From CATQHD01 sp965243165 (lineage in GTDB: Bacteria; Actinomycetota; Acidimicrobiia; Spongiisociales; Spongiisociaceae): a stretch of 64,000 nt of DNA. The stretch covers positions 620,001 through 684,000 of the forward strand of contig OZ251535.1 of NCBI GenBank assembly GCA_965243165.1, read 5' to 3'. Positions 34,401 through 43,324 of the stretch are shown one piece after another; positions within the stretch are counted from its first letter, which is position 1, and each line of letters starts with the position of its first letter. The notes beneath the pieces were generated by a model. That model was not told where the DNA came from, ran no database searches, and saw only the letters and a list, made by a program, of their open reading frames with translations. Made by a program: the position numbers and the translations under genes.

Positions 34401-36979
34401 GTTTCACTGTAGTGCCGGTCCGTGTGGAGGTGGTGGATACGTTGGACACGGCGGTGGTGTTGACGGCGGCGGGTACGGTGACCGAAGGCGAGACGGGTTC
34501 GGGTGTGTCGGTTACGGCGGGTTTTCGGCCTGAGATTACGTCGAGCGAGTTTGTTAATGATCTGGTGGTTGCCTTGGGCGCTCCGGAGGCGGGCACGGCG
34601 GGGGCGGATGATTTTTCGTGGACGCCGCCTGATCCTGCGGATACGTTGACGATCGCGGCGGGGGATACGGCTTCTCCAGTCGGGGATGCGGTGTCTTTGG
34701 CGGGGTTGTCGATCACCGATGATGCGGTGGTGGAAGACCCGGAGACGATCCGGCTGACCGGCAACTACACGCTGGACGGTGAAACCCGGGAAACGGTGGC
34801 GGCGTCGTTTACGGTGTTGGACAACGACACGGAGGTGGATTTGTCGGTGTCGCCGGGGACGGTGGTGGAGGGCAGCACCGAAGAGGTGCGGATAACGGCC
34901 CGGTTTAAGGGGTCGTCTTCGGTGTTGACGTCGGACACGACGGTTACGGTAACTATAGGGTCGGGCGCCGGAACCGAGGCGGCGACGTTGACGACTGATT
35001 TCACTACAGACGACGCGGACAACCAGGTGCCGGTGGTGATCCCGGCCGGTTCTCTGTCGGGGTCGGCGACCGTCAACGTGACGGCGGTTTCAGACAGCGA
35101 CAATACGGAGGGGGTGGAGACAGCCAACTTGTCGGGGACGGGAACGATCGGAACACAGACCCTGGTGGTGACAGGCACGACGTTGAACATCGCCGATTCG
35201 GGGATCACGTTGGCGGTGGATGCGGATACGAGTGCAACTGCGATGGGTGTTCAGTCGTCGGTGGGGGAAGACGCGGCTGGGGGGATGGTCACGGCGGAGG
35301 TTACGGTTACGCTGCCGGCGGCGTCTACTGTGGGCAACGGCAATGTTGTGGTGGGGTTGAACGTGGTGGGCGGCACGGCGGTGTTGGACGACAACTCGGA
35401 CGGGGATTCGGAGTTCGGGGTAGGTGAGGACTTCCGGGTTGATTATCCGTCCGGGCAGTCACCGGCGCCGCCGACGGATCATGGTCTGGCGGTTGATTTT
35501 GCTGAGGGTGCTACAACGGGGACGGCGACGTTTACGGTGGTGTTGAACAACGACGACACGGCGGAGGGTTCGGCGGCGGAGACGGTAGTGATCGAAGGCG
35601 CCGACGTTATGATCAACGGTACGTCGTATGAGGTGGTGTCGACCAGTTTCGGAATCACCGACGCGGGCGACGCGCCGCCCACCACCATTGCTTTGACCCT
35701 GCTGGACGCCGACGGTGAGGATTTGACAGAGGTCCGGGAGGGCGACGGTACGGTGAGGGTGCGGGTGAAGGCCGCCCTGGACGACGGAGCTGACGGGGCC
35801 AAGGTGCTGCCCCGGTCGATAACGGTTCCGCTCACGGTGGGCGTATCCGGTCGAGAACCCGCCGCGCGGTATGATTTCAAGCGGGTTTCGTCGCTGGCGG
35901 TGACGATTCCGCCTTATGAGGATGAAGGAACCGTCGAGTTCGATCTGGAGTTGATCGACGACACGAACCCAGAAGGCGCCGAAGAGTTGACGATCCACGC
36001 CGGTACTCTGGGGAATGCTCTGACCGGTTTGGGCTTCACGGCGGTGGAGTCCGATTCCTTTACCATCTTGGACAACGAAATAATCCTGGGGTTGGTGGAC
36101 GCCGAGGGAGACCCGTTGACCAGGGTTCTGGAGGGCAGCAGCTCCCAGGTGCGGGCGCAGCTGTCTTATTCAGGGACATCCACGTCGAATACCCCCCGGG
36201 TGGTGCGGGTAACCGTGGAGGGCGGAACCGCCGCCGGGAGCGATTTCCGCATGCCGTCTGCCCCCGGCGATGTGTTCTTTCCGATCCGTGTGAACAGCGC
36301 AGCCGGGACGTTCGGGTTGAGCACGGTCAACGACCGCGCGTTCGAGGGCGACGAGACGCTGCGGGTGTCCGCCGCGTCGGAGGGGTTCGATATCTCCCCG
36401 GTGGAGATCATCATTCAGGACAACGATATCCGGTTGTCGTTGAGCCAGGCGTCGGTGCGGGAAGACGGAGGGCGGATCACCCGCACGGTCACCGCCCGGG
36501 CCAGTTCCGCACCGCCCGAGGATCTGGTGGTGAATGTTGTGGTCGGCGGGGGTCGTTCGTCGGGGAGCGGTTACACCAGTTTGAGTCCGAGGCGGTTCCC
36601 GGTCACGATTCCCGCCGGGGAGACGTCGGGCTCCGGATCGTTCTCTCTGACCTTGGTCGACGACACCACTCCCGGCAATTCCAAGTCGGTGTCGGTTACG
36701 GGTTCCGCGTCGGGGTTCGACGTTTCGTCGGCTCGTTTGACCATCACCGACGACGGCGACGCCGCTGCTCCCCCGCCCCCATCCGGAGGAGGCGGCGGCG
36801 GCGGTGGAGGCGCTCCGCCCCCATCAGGCGGCGGAGGAGGGGGAGGCGGTGCTCCGCCCCCATCCGGAGGCGGCGGCGGTGGTGGTGCTCCTCCTCCGGC
36901 CGGAGGAGGAGGTGGGGGAGGTGGGGGTGGTGGTGCTCCGCCCCCGTCTGGAGGCGGCGGCGCGCAGCCTCCGGCGTAG
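31436..36979 (+). CDS. Giant Calx-beta repeat surface protein
   Basis: The protein has 1847 residues from GTG 31436. The signal peptide MLSRRRWLGLVLAVGLVLGV ends near VVGQSA. About eleven Calx-beta type domains of 110-130 residues follow, recognised by repeated 'VTIPAG..SGS..F.VT..DD...E..ET...G....G' text. An atypical, less repetitive insert occupies about residues 285-460. From about residue 1765 the protein is Pro/Gly-rich (APPPSGGGGG units) and ends at an in-frame TAG, after which an SLH-like module continues in the same frame. Calx-beta domains bind calcium in adhesins, so a role as a surface adhesin is likely. Third codon positions are rich in T and G, unlike the C/G of neighbouring genes. 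With one G fewer in the upstream tract, translation would start at ATG 31393 and add 14 residues. Confidence 0.88.
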   Translation: MLSRRRWLGLVLAVGLVLGVLPVGPPGVVGQSATITLSFDDGAGTPSAVTGVAEEGGAQMVRVVATASAATSSAVTVNVTIAAGTAADTTDYASLTSPVTVQIASGDTVGYSSAFTVTPVDDVLVEGDETIVFSATATGYTIVDVGLIIVDDDNVITLSFVDEAGEPVGGLGEDGGRQTVRLVASVPAGVQVPADVDVSVTVDDAPETATPGAGGDYTASGVPSSLTVSISSGGTSGSSSDMVFTPLSDRVFEDHEIVRRFSGTASGYTVGDADLLILDADRTIVVTMDNLRQPTTHDWFTREDGTFVLREVGDPLGPSNGAQFCGCHDGPQPWFTFTVDGVTSSTYSENLTLVFNGFAGTAEMNNQAPNLPGTPDVTSLGIRSFNSYHGGRNGYRPTLNAGSLFVRFRPPGSQDEIEPYYDYIAEPDETFTVGVEPIDGFEIVNVDGVVIDDDVQVHLAVQSNPTLAEGSSGTDLVIGAGMNANNTWFPTVPVWRNPESWTNADRSVLTSDTVVSLSVAEGPGLLNADDFSSFDWARRSITIPAGQSADGGWRKTLENISVADDDVVEGLERLRIVGAPALAATKKSDGSPTDQVVTFNDAQLDVLTVTDDDADITLSVSPGTVVEKADGQTVTVVAEFAGSSSVLTSATDVEVQIAGGTATLTSDFTTGLANDRLTVRIPAGRTSGSKSFTLTAPDDGVTESGGETVTFAGHGTTRVGGQTVTVTGGELTIAEPGSEVVLSLTDTQASPEALSAVGEDGGAEMVRVTAAVGTAPSGSDLDVAVTVGAFGSSADAGVDYTVSGSAVSGSSVTVTIPDGATSGSVDVTVTPVSDTVTEDHETILFTGAATGYTVAPASLEITDADRAVSLVFEVPSPYPLEYREHSWASAEWRSVTARLEGESSTYSGGIRGRVVTVSDTAAASSTGSPAVDVYNSLEHATDTSQHKYVDIGAGATSSGKAWFESRVQPDDAAEPVQYIDVTLTGLTAGFTVVPVRVEVVDTLDTAVVLTAAGTVTEGETGSGVSVTAGFRPEITSSEFVNDLVVALGAPEAGTAGADDFSWTPPDPADTLTIAAGDTASPVGDAVSLAGLSITDDAVVEDPETIRLTGNYTLDGETRETVAASFTVLDNDTEVDLSVSPGTVVEGSTEEVRITARFKGSSSVLTSDTTVTVTIGSGAGTEAATLTTDFTTDDADNQVPVVIPAGSLSGSATVNVTAVSDSDNTEGVETANLSGTGTIGTQTLVVTGTTLNIADSGITLAVDADTSATAMGVQSSVGEDAAGGMVTAEVTVTLPAASTVGNGNVVVGLNVVGGTAVLDDNSDGDSEFGVGEDFRVDYPSGQSPAPPTDHGLAVDFAEGATTGTATFTVVLNNDDTAEGSAAETVVIEGADVMINGTSYEVVSTSFGITDAGDAPPTTIALTLLDADGEDLTEVREGDGTVRVRVKAALDDGADGAKVLPRSITVPLTVGVSGREPAARYDFKRVSSLAVTIPPYEDEGTVEFDLELIDDTNPEGAEELTIHAGTLGNALTGLGFTAVESDSFTILDNEIILGLVDAEGDPLTRVLEGSSSQVRAQLSYSGTSTSNTPRVVRVTVEGGTAAGSDFRMPSAPGDVFFPIRVNSAAGTFGLSTVNDRAFEGDETLRVSAASEGFDISPVEIIIQDNDIRLSLSQASVREDGGRITRTVTARASSAPPEDLVVNVVVGGGRSSGSGYTSLSPRRFPVTIPAGETSGSGSFSLTLVDDTTPGNSKSVSVTGSASGFDVSSARLTITDDGDAAAPPPPSGGGGGGGGGAPPPSGGGGGGGGAPPPSGGGGGGGAPPPAGGGGGGGGGGGAPPPSGGGGAQPPA
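36778..36976 (+). repeat. Pro/Gly-coding minisatellite
   Basis: Tandem units of roughly GGAGGCGGCGGC-GCTCCGCCCCCATC encode (A)PPPSGGGGG repeats of varying Gly number. This is the linker between Calx-beta stalk and SLH module. Unit number is likely to vary by slippage. Confidence 0.75.
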
Positions 36980-36997
36980 CCGCCTGCGCCGACCTGC

Positions 36998-37585
36998 GTG
37001 GGCCGGTTCTGCGACGACGACGGCAACGTCCACCAGGACAACATCGAACGCATCGCCGCCTGGCGGATCACCCTCGGCTGCGACGCCCAAGACGCCACCA
37101 AATACTGCCCCAACGCGCAGATCACCCGCCGGCAGATGTCCGCCTTCCTGCACCGGGCCGTCTCCCAACGCTGGACCATCCAAGCCCCCGAAGGAATCGA
37201 ACTCACCGACGTAGGGGCCGACGAGTGGTTCCGCCCCTTCGCGGAATGGGTCGTGTCGGTAGGAGCCTTCAACGCCCCCGGAGGGGTGTTCGACCCGGGC
37301 GGGGTGGTTACCCGGGCGGATATGGCGATCATGATGATCGGCGCCTTCCCCCACCTCGACGCCGTTCCGACCGAAACCAGCCGCTTCGGCGACGTAGAGG
37401 GCCTCTCCCCCGAAGTGTTGGCCGCCCTCGAGGGCATGTACCAGACGGGCGTAACCAGAGGGTGTTCCGCCGAGCCGCTCAACTACTGCCCCAACCAGCC
37501 GGTTACCCGGGCGCAGATGGCGTCGTTCTTCGTCAGGGCGGTCAACCTCGCCCCCGCCGACACCCAACCCGCCGCCGGGGGATAA
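36998..37585 (+). pseudogene. SLH-like anchoring module cut off by a TAG from the Calx-beta gene
   Basis: It lies in the same frame as the Calx-beta gene. After TAG at 36977-36979 the frame continues PPAPTCVGRFCDDDGNVHQD into three SLH-like units (CPNAQITRRQMSAFLHRA, FDPGGVVTRADMAIMM, CPNQPVTRAQMASFFVRA) and stops at 37585. The text before the stop is QPPA and after it PPAP, so a CAG codon would restore a regular QPPAQPPAP linker. Either one transition (CAG to TAG) has severed the anchor, or the stop is read through. GTG 36998 could start a separate protein, but it would lack a signal peptide. SLH units should attach the adhesin to the cell wall. Confidence 0.7.
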
Positions 37586-37858
37586 CCCGTCGTTGCTTCT
37601 TTATCCGGTCCGGCCTCCCCAGCCAACCCAGGGGGCCGGGCCGGAACCGCCCCCGGACCTGCGCGCCCAGTCCAAGCCCAGGGTCGAGGCGGCCGGAGTC
37701 AAGGCCTCCGGCGATGCGGCGGCTGTGGATGTAGAAGCCGACACCCGCCGAGGAAGATGAATCCCGCCGCCGTCAGACCCATCTCACCCGACCGACCCAC
37801 CGCCAGATGCGCAACCCCAAGACCGTCCCAACAAGAACCCCGTGCAACCGTGGCCTGG

Positions 37859-37986
37859 AAGACAAAGCGGATAGACACCGACCAGAGAGGTCCGCCGGGG
37901 GGGAGACGGCGAAACTCCTGGCAGCCAGGGCGCCGCCCGTCAACAACTTCCCCACCTCTCTGCCTATCCGTTCGTCCTCTTGAAGC
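37859..37986. repeat. MITE-like element, copy 1
   Basis: A ~125-bp element with imperfect terminal inverted repeats: GGAAGACAAAGCGGATAG at the left and CTATCCGTTCGTCCTCTT at the right. The inside includes GGCGAAACTCCTGGCAGCC (inverted relative to copy 2). Related copies lie at 41584-41715 and 49208-49342. It has no coding capacity. Confidence 0.65.
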
Positions 37987-38012
37987 TCTATTCCAACCCA
38001 ACGCCGAAGAAT

Positions 38013-38312
38013 GCCCCCAAGTCCGCGAAAATCGGCCCTCTCCGCCGGCAAACCCGGGCCCATCCCCCGCCTCCGCCTCCTTGAACGAAAATCCGCCGGG
38101 CCGCACGAGGCCGCCTCCGGCCCGAGGGGGCCGGAACGAACGGGATCCGTCTCTGACCGCCGCCTCTCCGGAAGCTCGCGGCGGTGTTTGTGCATCAGCC
38201 CAATAGGTATACCAAATTTTCGGGCCTCCGTACAGGGGTATGTATGTTCGAAGAACCTTTCGAGGGAGCGACCGCTTCGATCCTCCGGCCTCACCGGGAG
38301 CGCCCAGATCGG
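38013..38312 (-). repeat. Dispersed structured repeat family I, copy C
   Basis: Inverted relative to copy A. It retains TTGGTATACCTATTGGGCTG, the ACCGCCGC/GCGGCGGT stem and CCGGCCC/GGGCCGG with loop CCTC. It directly abuts MITE copy 1. Together they fill most of 37586-38357, where I see no gene. Confidence 0.8.
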
Positions 38313-38357
38313 GGGGTCAAACCCAGAAGCGGTGTTTCACGGCGGCCTCCCCGAATA

Positions 38358-41060
38358 TCACATCCGGGCGGCCCCGGCGGCCATCTCCTTCAGGACGGTG
38401 TGGAGGATGCCGCCGTTGCGGTAGTAGTCCGCCTCCACCGGGGTGTCGATCCGCACCAGGGCGGTGAAGCGGACGGCGGTCCCGTCCGGGCGGGCGGCGG
38501 TTATCTCCAGCTCTTGGCGGGGGGCCAGGCCGTTGCCGACCGGGATGTCGAAGACCTCGGCGCCGTCCAGCCCCAGGGCTTCGGCGCCTTCGCCCGGCAT
38601 GAACTGGAGGGGCAGGATCCCCATGCCGATCAGGTTGGAGCGGTGGATGCGCTCGTATGATTCGGCGATCACCGCCCGCACCCCCAGCAGGTGCGGCCCC
38701 TTGGCCGCCCAGTCCCGGCTCGAGCCCATGCCGTAGTCGGCGCCCGCCAGGACGATGGTGGGGATTCCGGCCGCCTGGTACCGCACGGCCGCCTCGTAGA
38801 TGGGCTTGACCTCTCCGTCGGTGAAGTCGGTGGTCCACCCGCCCTCGGTTCCCGGCGCCAGACGGTTGCGCACCCGTACGTTGGCGAAAGTGCCCCGCGC
38901 CATCACCTGGTCGTTCCCCCGGCGGGCGCCGTAACTGTTGAACATCAGCTCCGGCACCCCCGCCTCCACGAGATACCGCCCGGCCGGGGAGTCGGCTGCG
39001 ATCGGCCCGGCCGGCGAGATGTGGTCGGTGGTGACCGAATCGCCCGCCATGACCAGCACCCGCGCCCCGGTGATGGGTTCTATCACCCCCGGCTCGGCGG
39101 TCAGCCCGTCGAAGAAAGGCGGCGGCCGGATGTAGGTGCTGTCCGCGTCCCACGGATACAGGGCGGAAGGCTCCGCCGCGATCTCCCGCCATTCGGGCGG
39201 CCCCTCGAACACCGAGGAGTACTGCTTGTTGAACTGGCCGGGGGAGATGGCGCCGGCGATGGCGGCGGCGATCTCGGAAGGCGTCGGCCACAGGTCCCGC
39301 AGGAAGACGTCTCTGCCCTCGCGGTCCTGCCCCAGGGGTTCGGAGGCCATGTCGATGTCGACCGTGCCTGCCAGGGCGTAGGCCACCACCAAGGGGGGCG
39401 AGGCCAGGTAGTTGGCCCGGACCAGGGGGCTGATCCTCCCCTCGAAGTTGCGGTTGCCGGACAATACGGAGGCCGCCACCAGGTCGTTTTCTTCCACGGC
39501 GCGGGCGACTGCGTCCGGCAGGGGGCCGGAGTTGCCGATGCAGGTGGTGCATCCGTACCCCACCGTGTAGAACCCCGCCGCCTCCAGGTCTTCGGTGAGG
39601 CCGGCTCTGTCCAGGTATTCGGTAACCACCTTGGAGCCGGGCGCCAGGGAGGTCTTGACCCAGGGTTTGCGGGTGAGGCCCAGCCGCCGCGCCTTGCGGG
39701 CCAGCAGCCCCGCCCCCACCATGACCTCCGGGTTGGATGTGTTGGTGCAGCTGGTGATGGCGGCGATCACCACCGCCCCGTCGGCCAGGTCGAACACCTC
39801 CCCGCCGGACGAAACTCCCTTCGCTCCTTCGGGGCGGCCGTGCCCTGCGAACGTCGAAGCCAGGTCCCGCCGCCACTGTTCCTGCATGCTCCGCAGGGCG
39901 ATGCGGTCCTGGGGGCGGCTCGGTCCGGCCAGGGAGGGCTCGACGCCGCCCATGTCCAGCTCGACCTCCGACGAGTAGACGACCTCGCGGTCGTCGTCCC
40001 GCCACAGACCCTGCATCCTGGTGTACAGCTCCACCGTTTCGATCAGCTCGGGCGGGCGCCCGGTCAGCTCCAGATAGTCCAGGGTCTGGCGGTCGACCGG
40101 GAAGAAACCGCACGTGGCGCCGTATTCGGGGGCCATGTTGGCGATGGTCGCCCGGTTGGCCACCGGCATGGAGTCCAGACCCGGTCCGTAGAACTCCACG
40201 AAGCGCCCCACCACCCCGCGCCGGCGGAGCAGCTCGGTGATGCGCAGCACCAGGTCGGTGGCGGTGGCCCCCTCCGGAAGCTGTCCGGTGAGGCGGACGC
40301 CCACCACCTCCGGCAGGAGCATGGAGATGGGCCGCCCCACCATCGCCGCTTCCGCCTCGATGCCCCCCACGCCCCAGCCCAGCACCCCCAGGCCGTTGAT
40401 CATGGTGGTGTGGGAGTCGGTGCCCACCAGGGAATCCGGATAGAGGGTCTCGCCGTCGTCCCAGACCACCATGGCCAGGTATTCCAGGTTGACCTGGTGG
40501 ACGATGCCGGTGGCGGGCGGCACCACCCGGAAGTTGTCGAAGGCCGACTGCCCCCATTTCAGGAACTCGTAGCGCTCCCGGTTGCGCTCGAATTCACGCT
40601 GGGAGTTGATGCGCAGGGCGGAGCTGGAGGCGAAGGCGTCCACCTGCACGGAGTGGTCGATCACCAGGTCGCAGGGGACGAGGGGGTTGACCTGGGCGGC
40701 CGCGGAGGGGTCGCCGGTCATCCGCACGACGGCGTCCCGCATGGAGGCCAGGTCGGCCAGGGCCGGGATGCCGGTGAAGTCCTGCAGCACCACCCGCCCG
40801 GGCGAGAAGGGGATCTCGGCCCCGGCTTCGGCGGCCTTGGCGCCGTCGTAGGAAGCGAGCGCCAGTACGTCCTCGCCGGTGACCGACCTGCCGTCGTAAT
40901 TGCGGAGGGCGGCTTCGGCCAGCACCTTGATCGAGTAGGGCATGGCGTCTAGGTCGCCCAGGTCCCTGAGGGCGTCGAGGCGGTGGACGGTGCGGGGGCC
41001 GAGGGGCGTCGAGACGGCGGTTTCCGACCCGAAAGGGTTGCCGTTCGATGGGTTCATCAT
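38358..41060 (-). CDS. acnA: Aconitate hydratase
   Basis: The protein of about 900 residues isomerises citrate and isocitrate in the TCA cycle, and complements icd, mdh and sucCD in this window. The 4Fe-4S ligands are in AITSCTNTSNP and GYGCTTCIGNSGP. Substrate motifs include VGTDSHTTMINGLGVLGWGVGG and GADYGMGSSRDWAAKGP. The start is one of two adjacent ATGs at 41060 and 41057. GGAG precedes them and favours the second. The frame extends upstream but lacks family similarity. Confidence 0.95.
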   Translation of the reverse strand: MMNPSNGNPFGSETAVSTPLGPRTVHRLDALRDLGDLDAMPYSIKVLAEAALRNYDGRSVTGEDVLALASYDGAKAAEAGAEIPFSPGRVVLQDFTGIPALADLASMRDAVVRMTGDPSAAAQVNPLVPCDLVIDHSVQVDAFASSSALRINSQREFERNRERYEFLKWGQSAFDNFRVVPPATGIVHQVNLEYLAMVVWDDGETLYPDSLVGTDSHTTMINGLGVLGWGVGGIEAEAAMVGRPISMLLPEVVGVRLTGQLPEGATATDLVLRITELLRRRGVVGRFVEFYGPGLDSMPVANRATIANMAPEYGATCGFFPVDRQTLDYLELTGRPPELIETVELYTRMQGLWRDDDREVVYSSEVELDMGGVEPSLAGPSRPQDRIALRSMQEQWRRDLASTFAGHGRPEGAKGVSSGGEVFDLADGAVVIAAITSCTNTSNPEVMVGAGLLARKARRLGLTRKPWVKTSLAPGSKVVTEYLDRAGLTEDLEAAGFYTVGYGCTTCIGNSGPLPDAVARAVEENDLVAASVLSGNRNFEGRISPLVRANYLASPPLVVAYALAGTVDIDMASEPLGQDREGRDVFLRDLWPTPSEIAAAIAGAISPGQFNKQYSSVFEGPPEWREIAAEPSALYPWDADSTYIRPPPFFDGLTAEPGVIEPITGARVLVMAGDSVTTDHISPAGPIAADSPAGRYLVEAGVPELMFNSYGARRGNDQVMARGTFANVRVRNRLAPGTEGGWTTDFTDGEVKPIYEAAVRYQAAGIPTIVLAGADYGMGSSRDWAAKGPHLLGVRAVIAESYERIHRSNLIGMGILPLQFMPGEGAEALGLDGAEVFDIPVGNGLAPRQELEITAARPDGTAVRFTALVRIDTPVEADYYRNGGILHTVLKEMAAGAARM

Positions 41061-41220
41061 GGTCTCCGGTCTGTTATCGGTGTGTCTATCCGCAGGCGCT
41101 CCGGGCAGGCCCGCGCGCCGGTTCCCCATTCTAGAGACGGACTTCCAGATGGGCAGATCCAAGGTTGCCCTGACAAACCTCGTGCAATCTGGCTCGAAGT
41201 TCATTCGATAGCCACCCCAA

Positions 41221-41525
41221 TGCCTCGAGTCCGCGAAAATCGGCCCCCTCCGCCGGCTTCGCCGGGCCCTGCCCCCGCCGCCGCCTCCTTGAACGAAAAT
41301 CCGCCGGGCCGCACGAGGCCGCCTCCGGCCCGAAGGGGCCGGACAGAACGGGATCCGTCTCTGACCGCCGCCCTCTCCAGAACTCGCGGCGGTGTTTGTG
41401 CTTCAGCCCAATAGGTATACCAAATTTCGGGGCTTCCGGCTAGGGGTGTGTTTGGAAAGTTTTCGCGGACTCGCCCGCTTCGATCCTCCGGCCTCACCCA
41501 GGGAGGCCCGGATCGGGGGGCAGAC
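41221..41525 (-). repeat. Dispersed structured repeat family I, copy D
   Basis: Inverted copy with the core TTGGTATACCTATTGGGCTG and the same two stems; here the second loop is CTTC. It lies 160 bp upstream of the aconitase start. The peptide frame seen in copies A and C is broken here, supporting a non-coding element. Confidence 0.8.
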
Positions 41526-41583
41526 TCGGGAGCGGCGTTCATGACGGCCTCCCGCACACGCCTCGTCCAGCCGCTCAGCCCGG

Positions 41584-41715
41584 TTGAGAAGACGAGCGGA
41601 TAGGCGGAGGAGGATAGAAGTTTGCCGGCAGACGGCGGTTGCCTGCCAGGGGTTTCGCCGCCGGGCCAACGCACCCGAACAACCTGGTGGGTCCATATCC
41701 GCTCGTCCTCTAACC
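41584..41715. repeat. MITE-like element, copy 2
   Basis: It has the best terminal inverted repeats of the three: GTTGAGAAGACGAGCGGATA at the left and TATCCGCTCGTCCTCTAAC at the right, ~125 bp apart. The interior has CAGGGGTTTCGCCGCCGGGC. It adjoins repeat family I copy D, as copy 1 adjoins copy C. Confidence 0.75.
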
Positions 41716-42196
41716 AGGGCCGGCGGGAGCTCCCCTTCCATCCGGTTGCCGAAATATGTCTCACTCCCCTGATACCTTGGTGTGGTACAGAAACCGCAGC
41801 CGGTCCGGATGCTGCGGTCATACAGAGGCCGCTCCGCCCAGAGCCGGGGCTCCAAGGGCAAAGCGGCCGACCTGGCTGTGCCGAGGCGGATCGGGCGCAG
41901 AGGGCCGAAACGCGTCCTCGGTGTCCGAAGACGGTGGTTCGGAGGCGGCGGGGGTGGGGCCCGGCGAAGCCGGGGCGGGGGGCGGAGAACGCGAAAAACG
42001 GTGTGTTGCTCGGGTTTGGCGCCAGTTTGAATCGAATTGTTTGCATGCCCGCCTCGTTGAGGGCGGGGGCGGCAAACCGGGGCGCCTCGGCCTTTGCGGG
42101 CCGGCTTGCCGGCGAAGACCCCTGCCGTGCCGCCATATACTCCGGTGCGGCCGATCCGCGCCGACACCCGTCGATTCCGAGAGTGATGCGAACGAT
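41716..42196. other. Intergenic, nothing recognised
   Basis: GC-rich sequence between MITE copy 2 and mrp. Several frames are open on both strands by composition alone. I see no homologue, tRNA or clear promoter. Confidence 0.4.
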
Positions 42197-43288
42197 ATGA
42201 GCCGAGCAACGGGCGAAGCGGTGGCCGCCGCCCTCGCCGACACCATAGATCCGATCCTGCGCAGGCCCCTGGGCGGCTTGGGGTATGTGAAAGCGGCGGC
42301 TGTCAAGCGGCGGGGGGCGGCGGTGATCGACCTGCTGGTGCCGGCGCCGGGCGGGCCGGGCCGCGCCCTCATCGCGGCGGTCGAGCAGGCGGCGCGGTCG
42401 GTGGAGGGGGTGAGCTCCGTCCGGGTGGAGCATCAGCTGATGAGCGATGAGCAACGCGCCGAGCTGATGGCCGGGGTGCGGGGCGAGAAGCGTCCGGCGG
42501 GGGGCGCCGGCTCCTCCACCTACACGGTGGCGGTCTCCTCCGGCAAGGGGGGGGTGGGCAAGTCGTCGGTAACCGCCAACCTGGCGGTGAGCCTGGCCGA
42601 CCTGGGCCATACAGTGGGGGTGATCGACGCCGATGTGTGGGGTTATTCGATTCCCAGGATGCTGGGGGCGGAGGGGTCGCCGGTGGTGGTGGCCGATTCG
42701 ATCCTGCCGCTGCGGGCCCACGGGGTGTCGGTGATCTCCATCGACTACTTCGTGCCCGACGGCCAGGCGGTGGTTTGGCGCGGCCCCATGCTCCACAAGG
42801 CCCTCGAGCAGTTCCTGACCGATGTGTTCTGGGACGATCCGGAATTCCTGCTGATCGACATGCCGCCGGGCACCGGGGACGTGGCCATCTCCATCTCCCA
42901 GTTCTCGCCCCGGGCGAGGGTGCTGCTGGTGACCACCCCCCAGCCCACCGCCCGCCGGGTGGCGGCCAGGGCGGCGCGGATGGCGGCCCGGGTCGACCAG
43001 AAGCTGGTGGGGGTGGTGGAGAACATGAGCTGGTTCACCGGCGACGACGGAAAGCGCTACCGCATCTTCGGCGAGGGCGGCGGCGCGGCCTTGGCCCATG
43101 AGAACGATGTGGAGCTGCTGGCCCAGATTCCGATCCTCACCGAGATGCGGGAGGGCGCCGACCGCGGCGAGCCGGTGAAGGCGGCGGCCCCCGGCAGCGA
43201 AGCCGCCCGGGCGTTCGACCGCCTGGCGCACCGCCTGGCAGAAACCAGGCCCCGCATCAGGACCCATCCCGAGCTCCGCATCGGCTGA
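42197..43288 (+). CDS. mrp: Mrp/NBP35-type iron-sulfur cluster carrier ATPase
   Basis: The protein has 363 residues. The N-terminal DUF59 domain (about 1-85) is followed by a P-loop with the deviant Walker A VSSGKGGVGKSS, then GVIDADVWGYSIPRML and LLIDMPPGTGD. Such proteins bind and deliver 4Fe-4S clusters. The CxxC pair of many Mrp proteins is absent (VVENMSWFTGDDGKRYRIFG), as in mycobacterial Mrp. The frame is open upstream, but ATG 42197 starts the DUF59 similarity. There is no good ribosome site. Confidence 0.92.
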   Translation: MSRATGEAVAAALADTIDPILRRPLGGLGYVKAAAVKRRGAAVIDLLVPAPGGPGRALIAAVEQAARSVEGVSSVRVEHQLMSDEQRAELMAGVRGEKRPAGGAGSSTYTVAVSSGKGGVGKSSVTANLAVSLADLGHTVGVIDADVWGYSIPRMLGAEGSPVVVADSILPLRAHGVSVISIDYFVPDGQAVVWRGPMLHKALEQFLTDVFWDDPEFLLIDMPPGTGDVAISISQFSPRARVLLVTTPQPTARRVAARAARMAARVDQKLVGVVENMSWFTGDDGKRYRIFGEGGGAALAHENDVELLAQIPILTEMREGADRGEPVKAAAPGSEAARAFDRLAHRLAETRPRIRTHPELRIG

Positions 43289-43297
43289 CGAGCCGAA

Positions 43298-43324
43298 CTC
43301 CCCCTCCGTTTTCGGGGGAGGTTT
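43298..43324. terminator. Bidirectional hairpin terminator between mrp and uppP
   Basis: CTCCCCC and GGGGGAG form a 7-bp stem around TCCGTTTTC, followed by GTTT. It lies between convergent stops at 43288 and 43324. Confidence 0.65.

Noticed and set aside
36977..36979. TAG decoded as an amino acid (amber recoding)
   Set aside because: Other genes in the window end normally in TAG (for example purH-side IS110 and the orphan small gene at 23898), and no recoding element is visible. A simple CAG to TAG change explains it.
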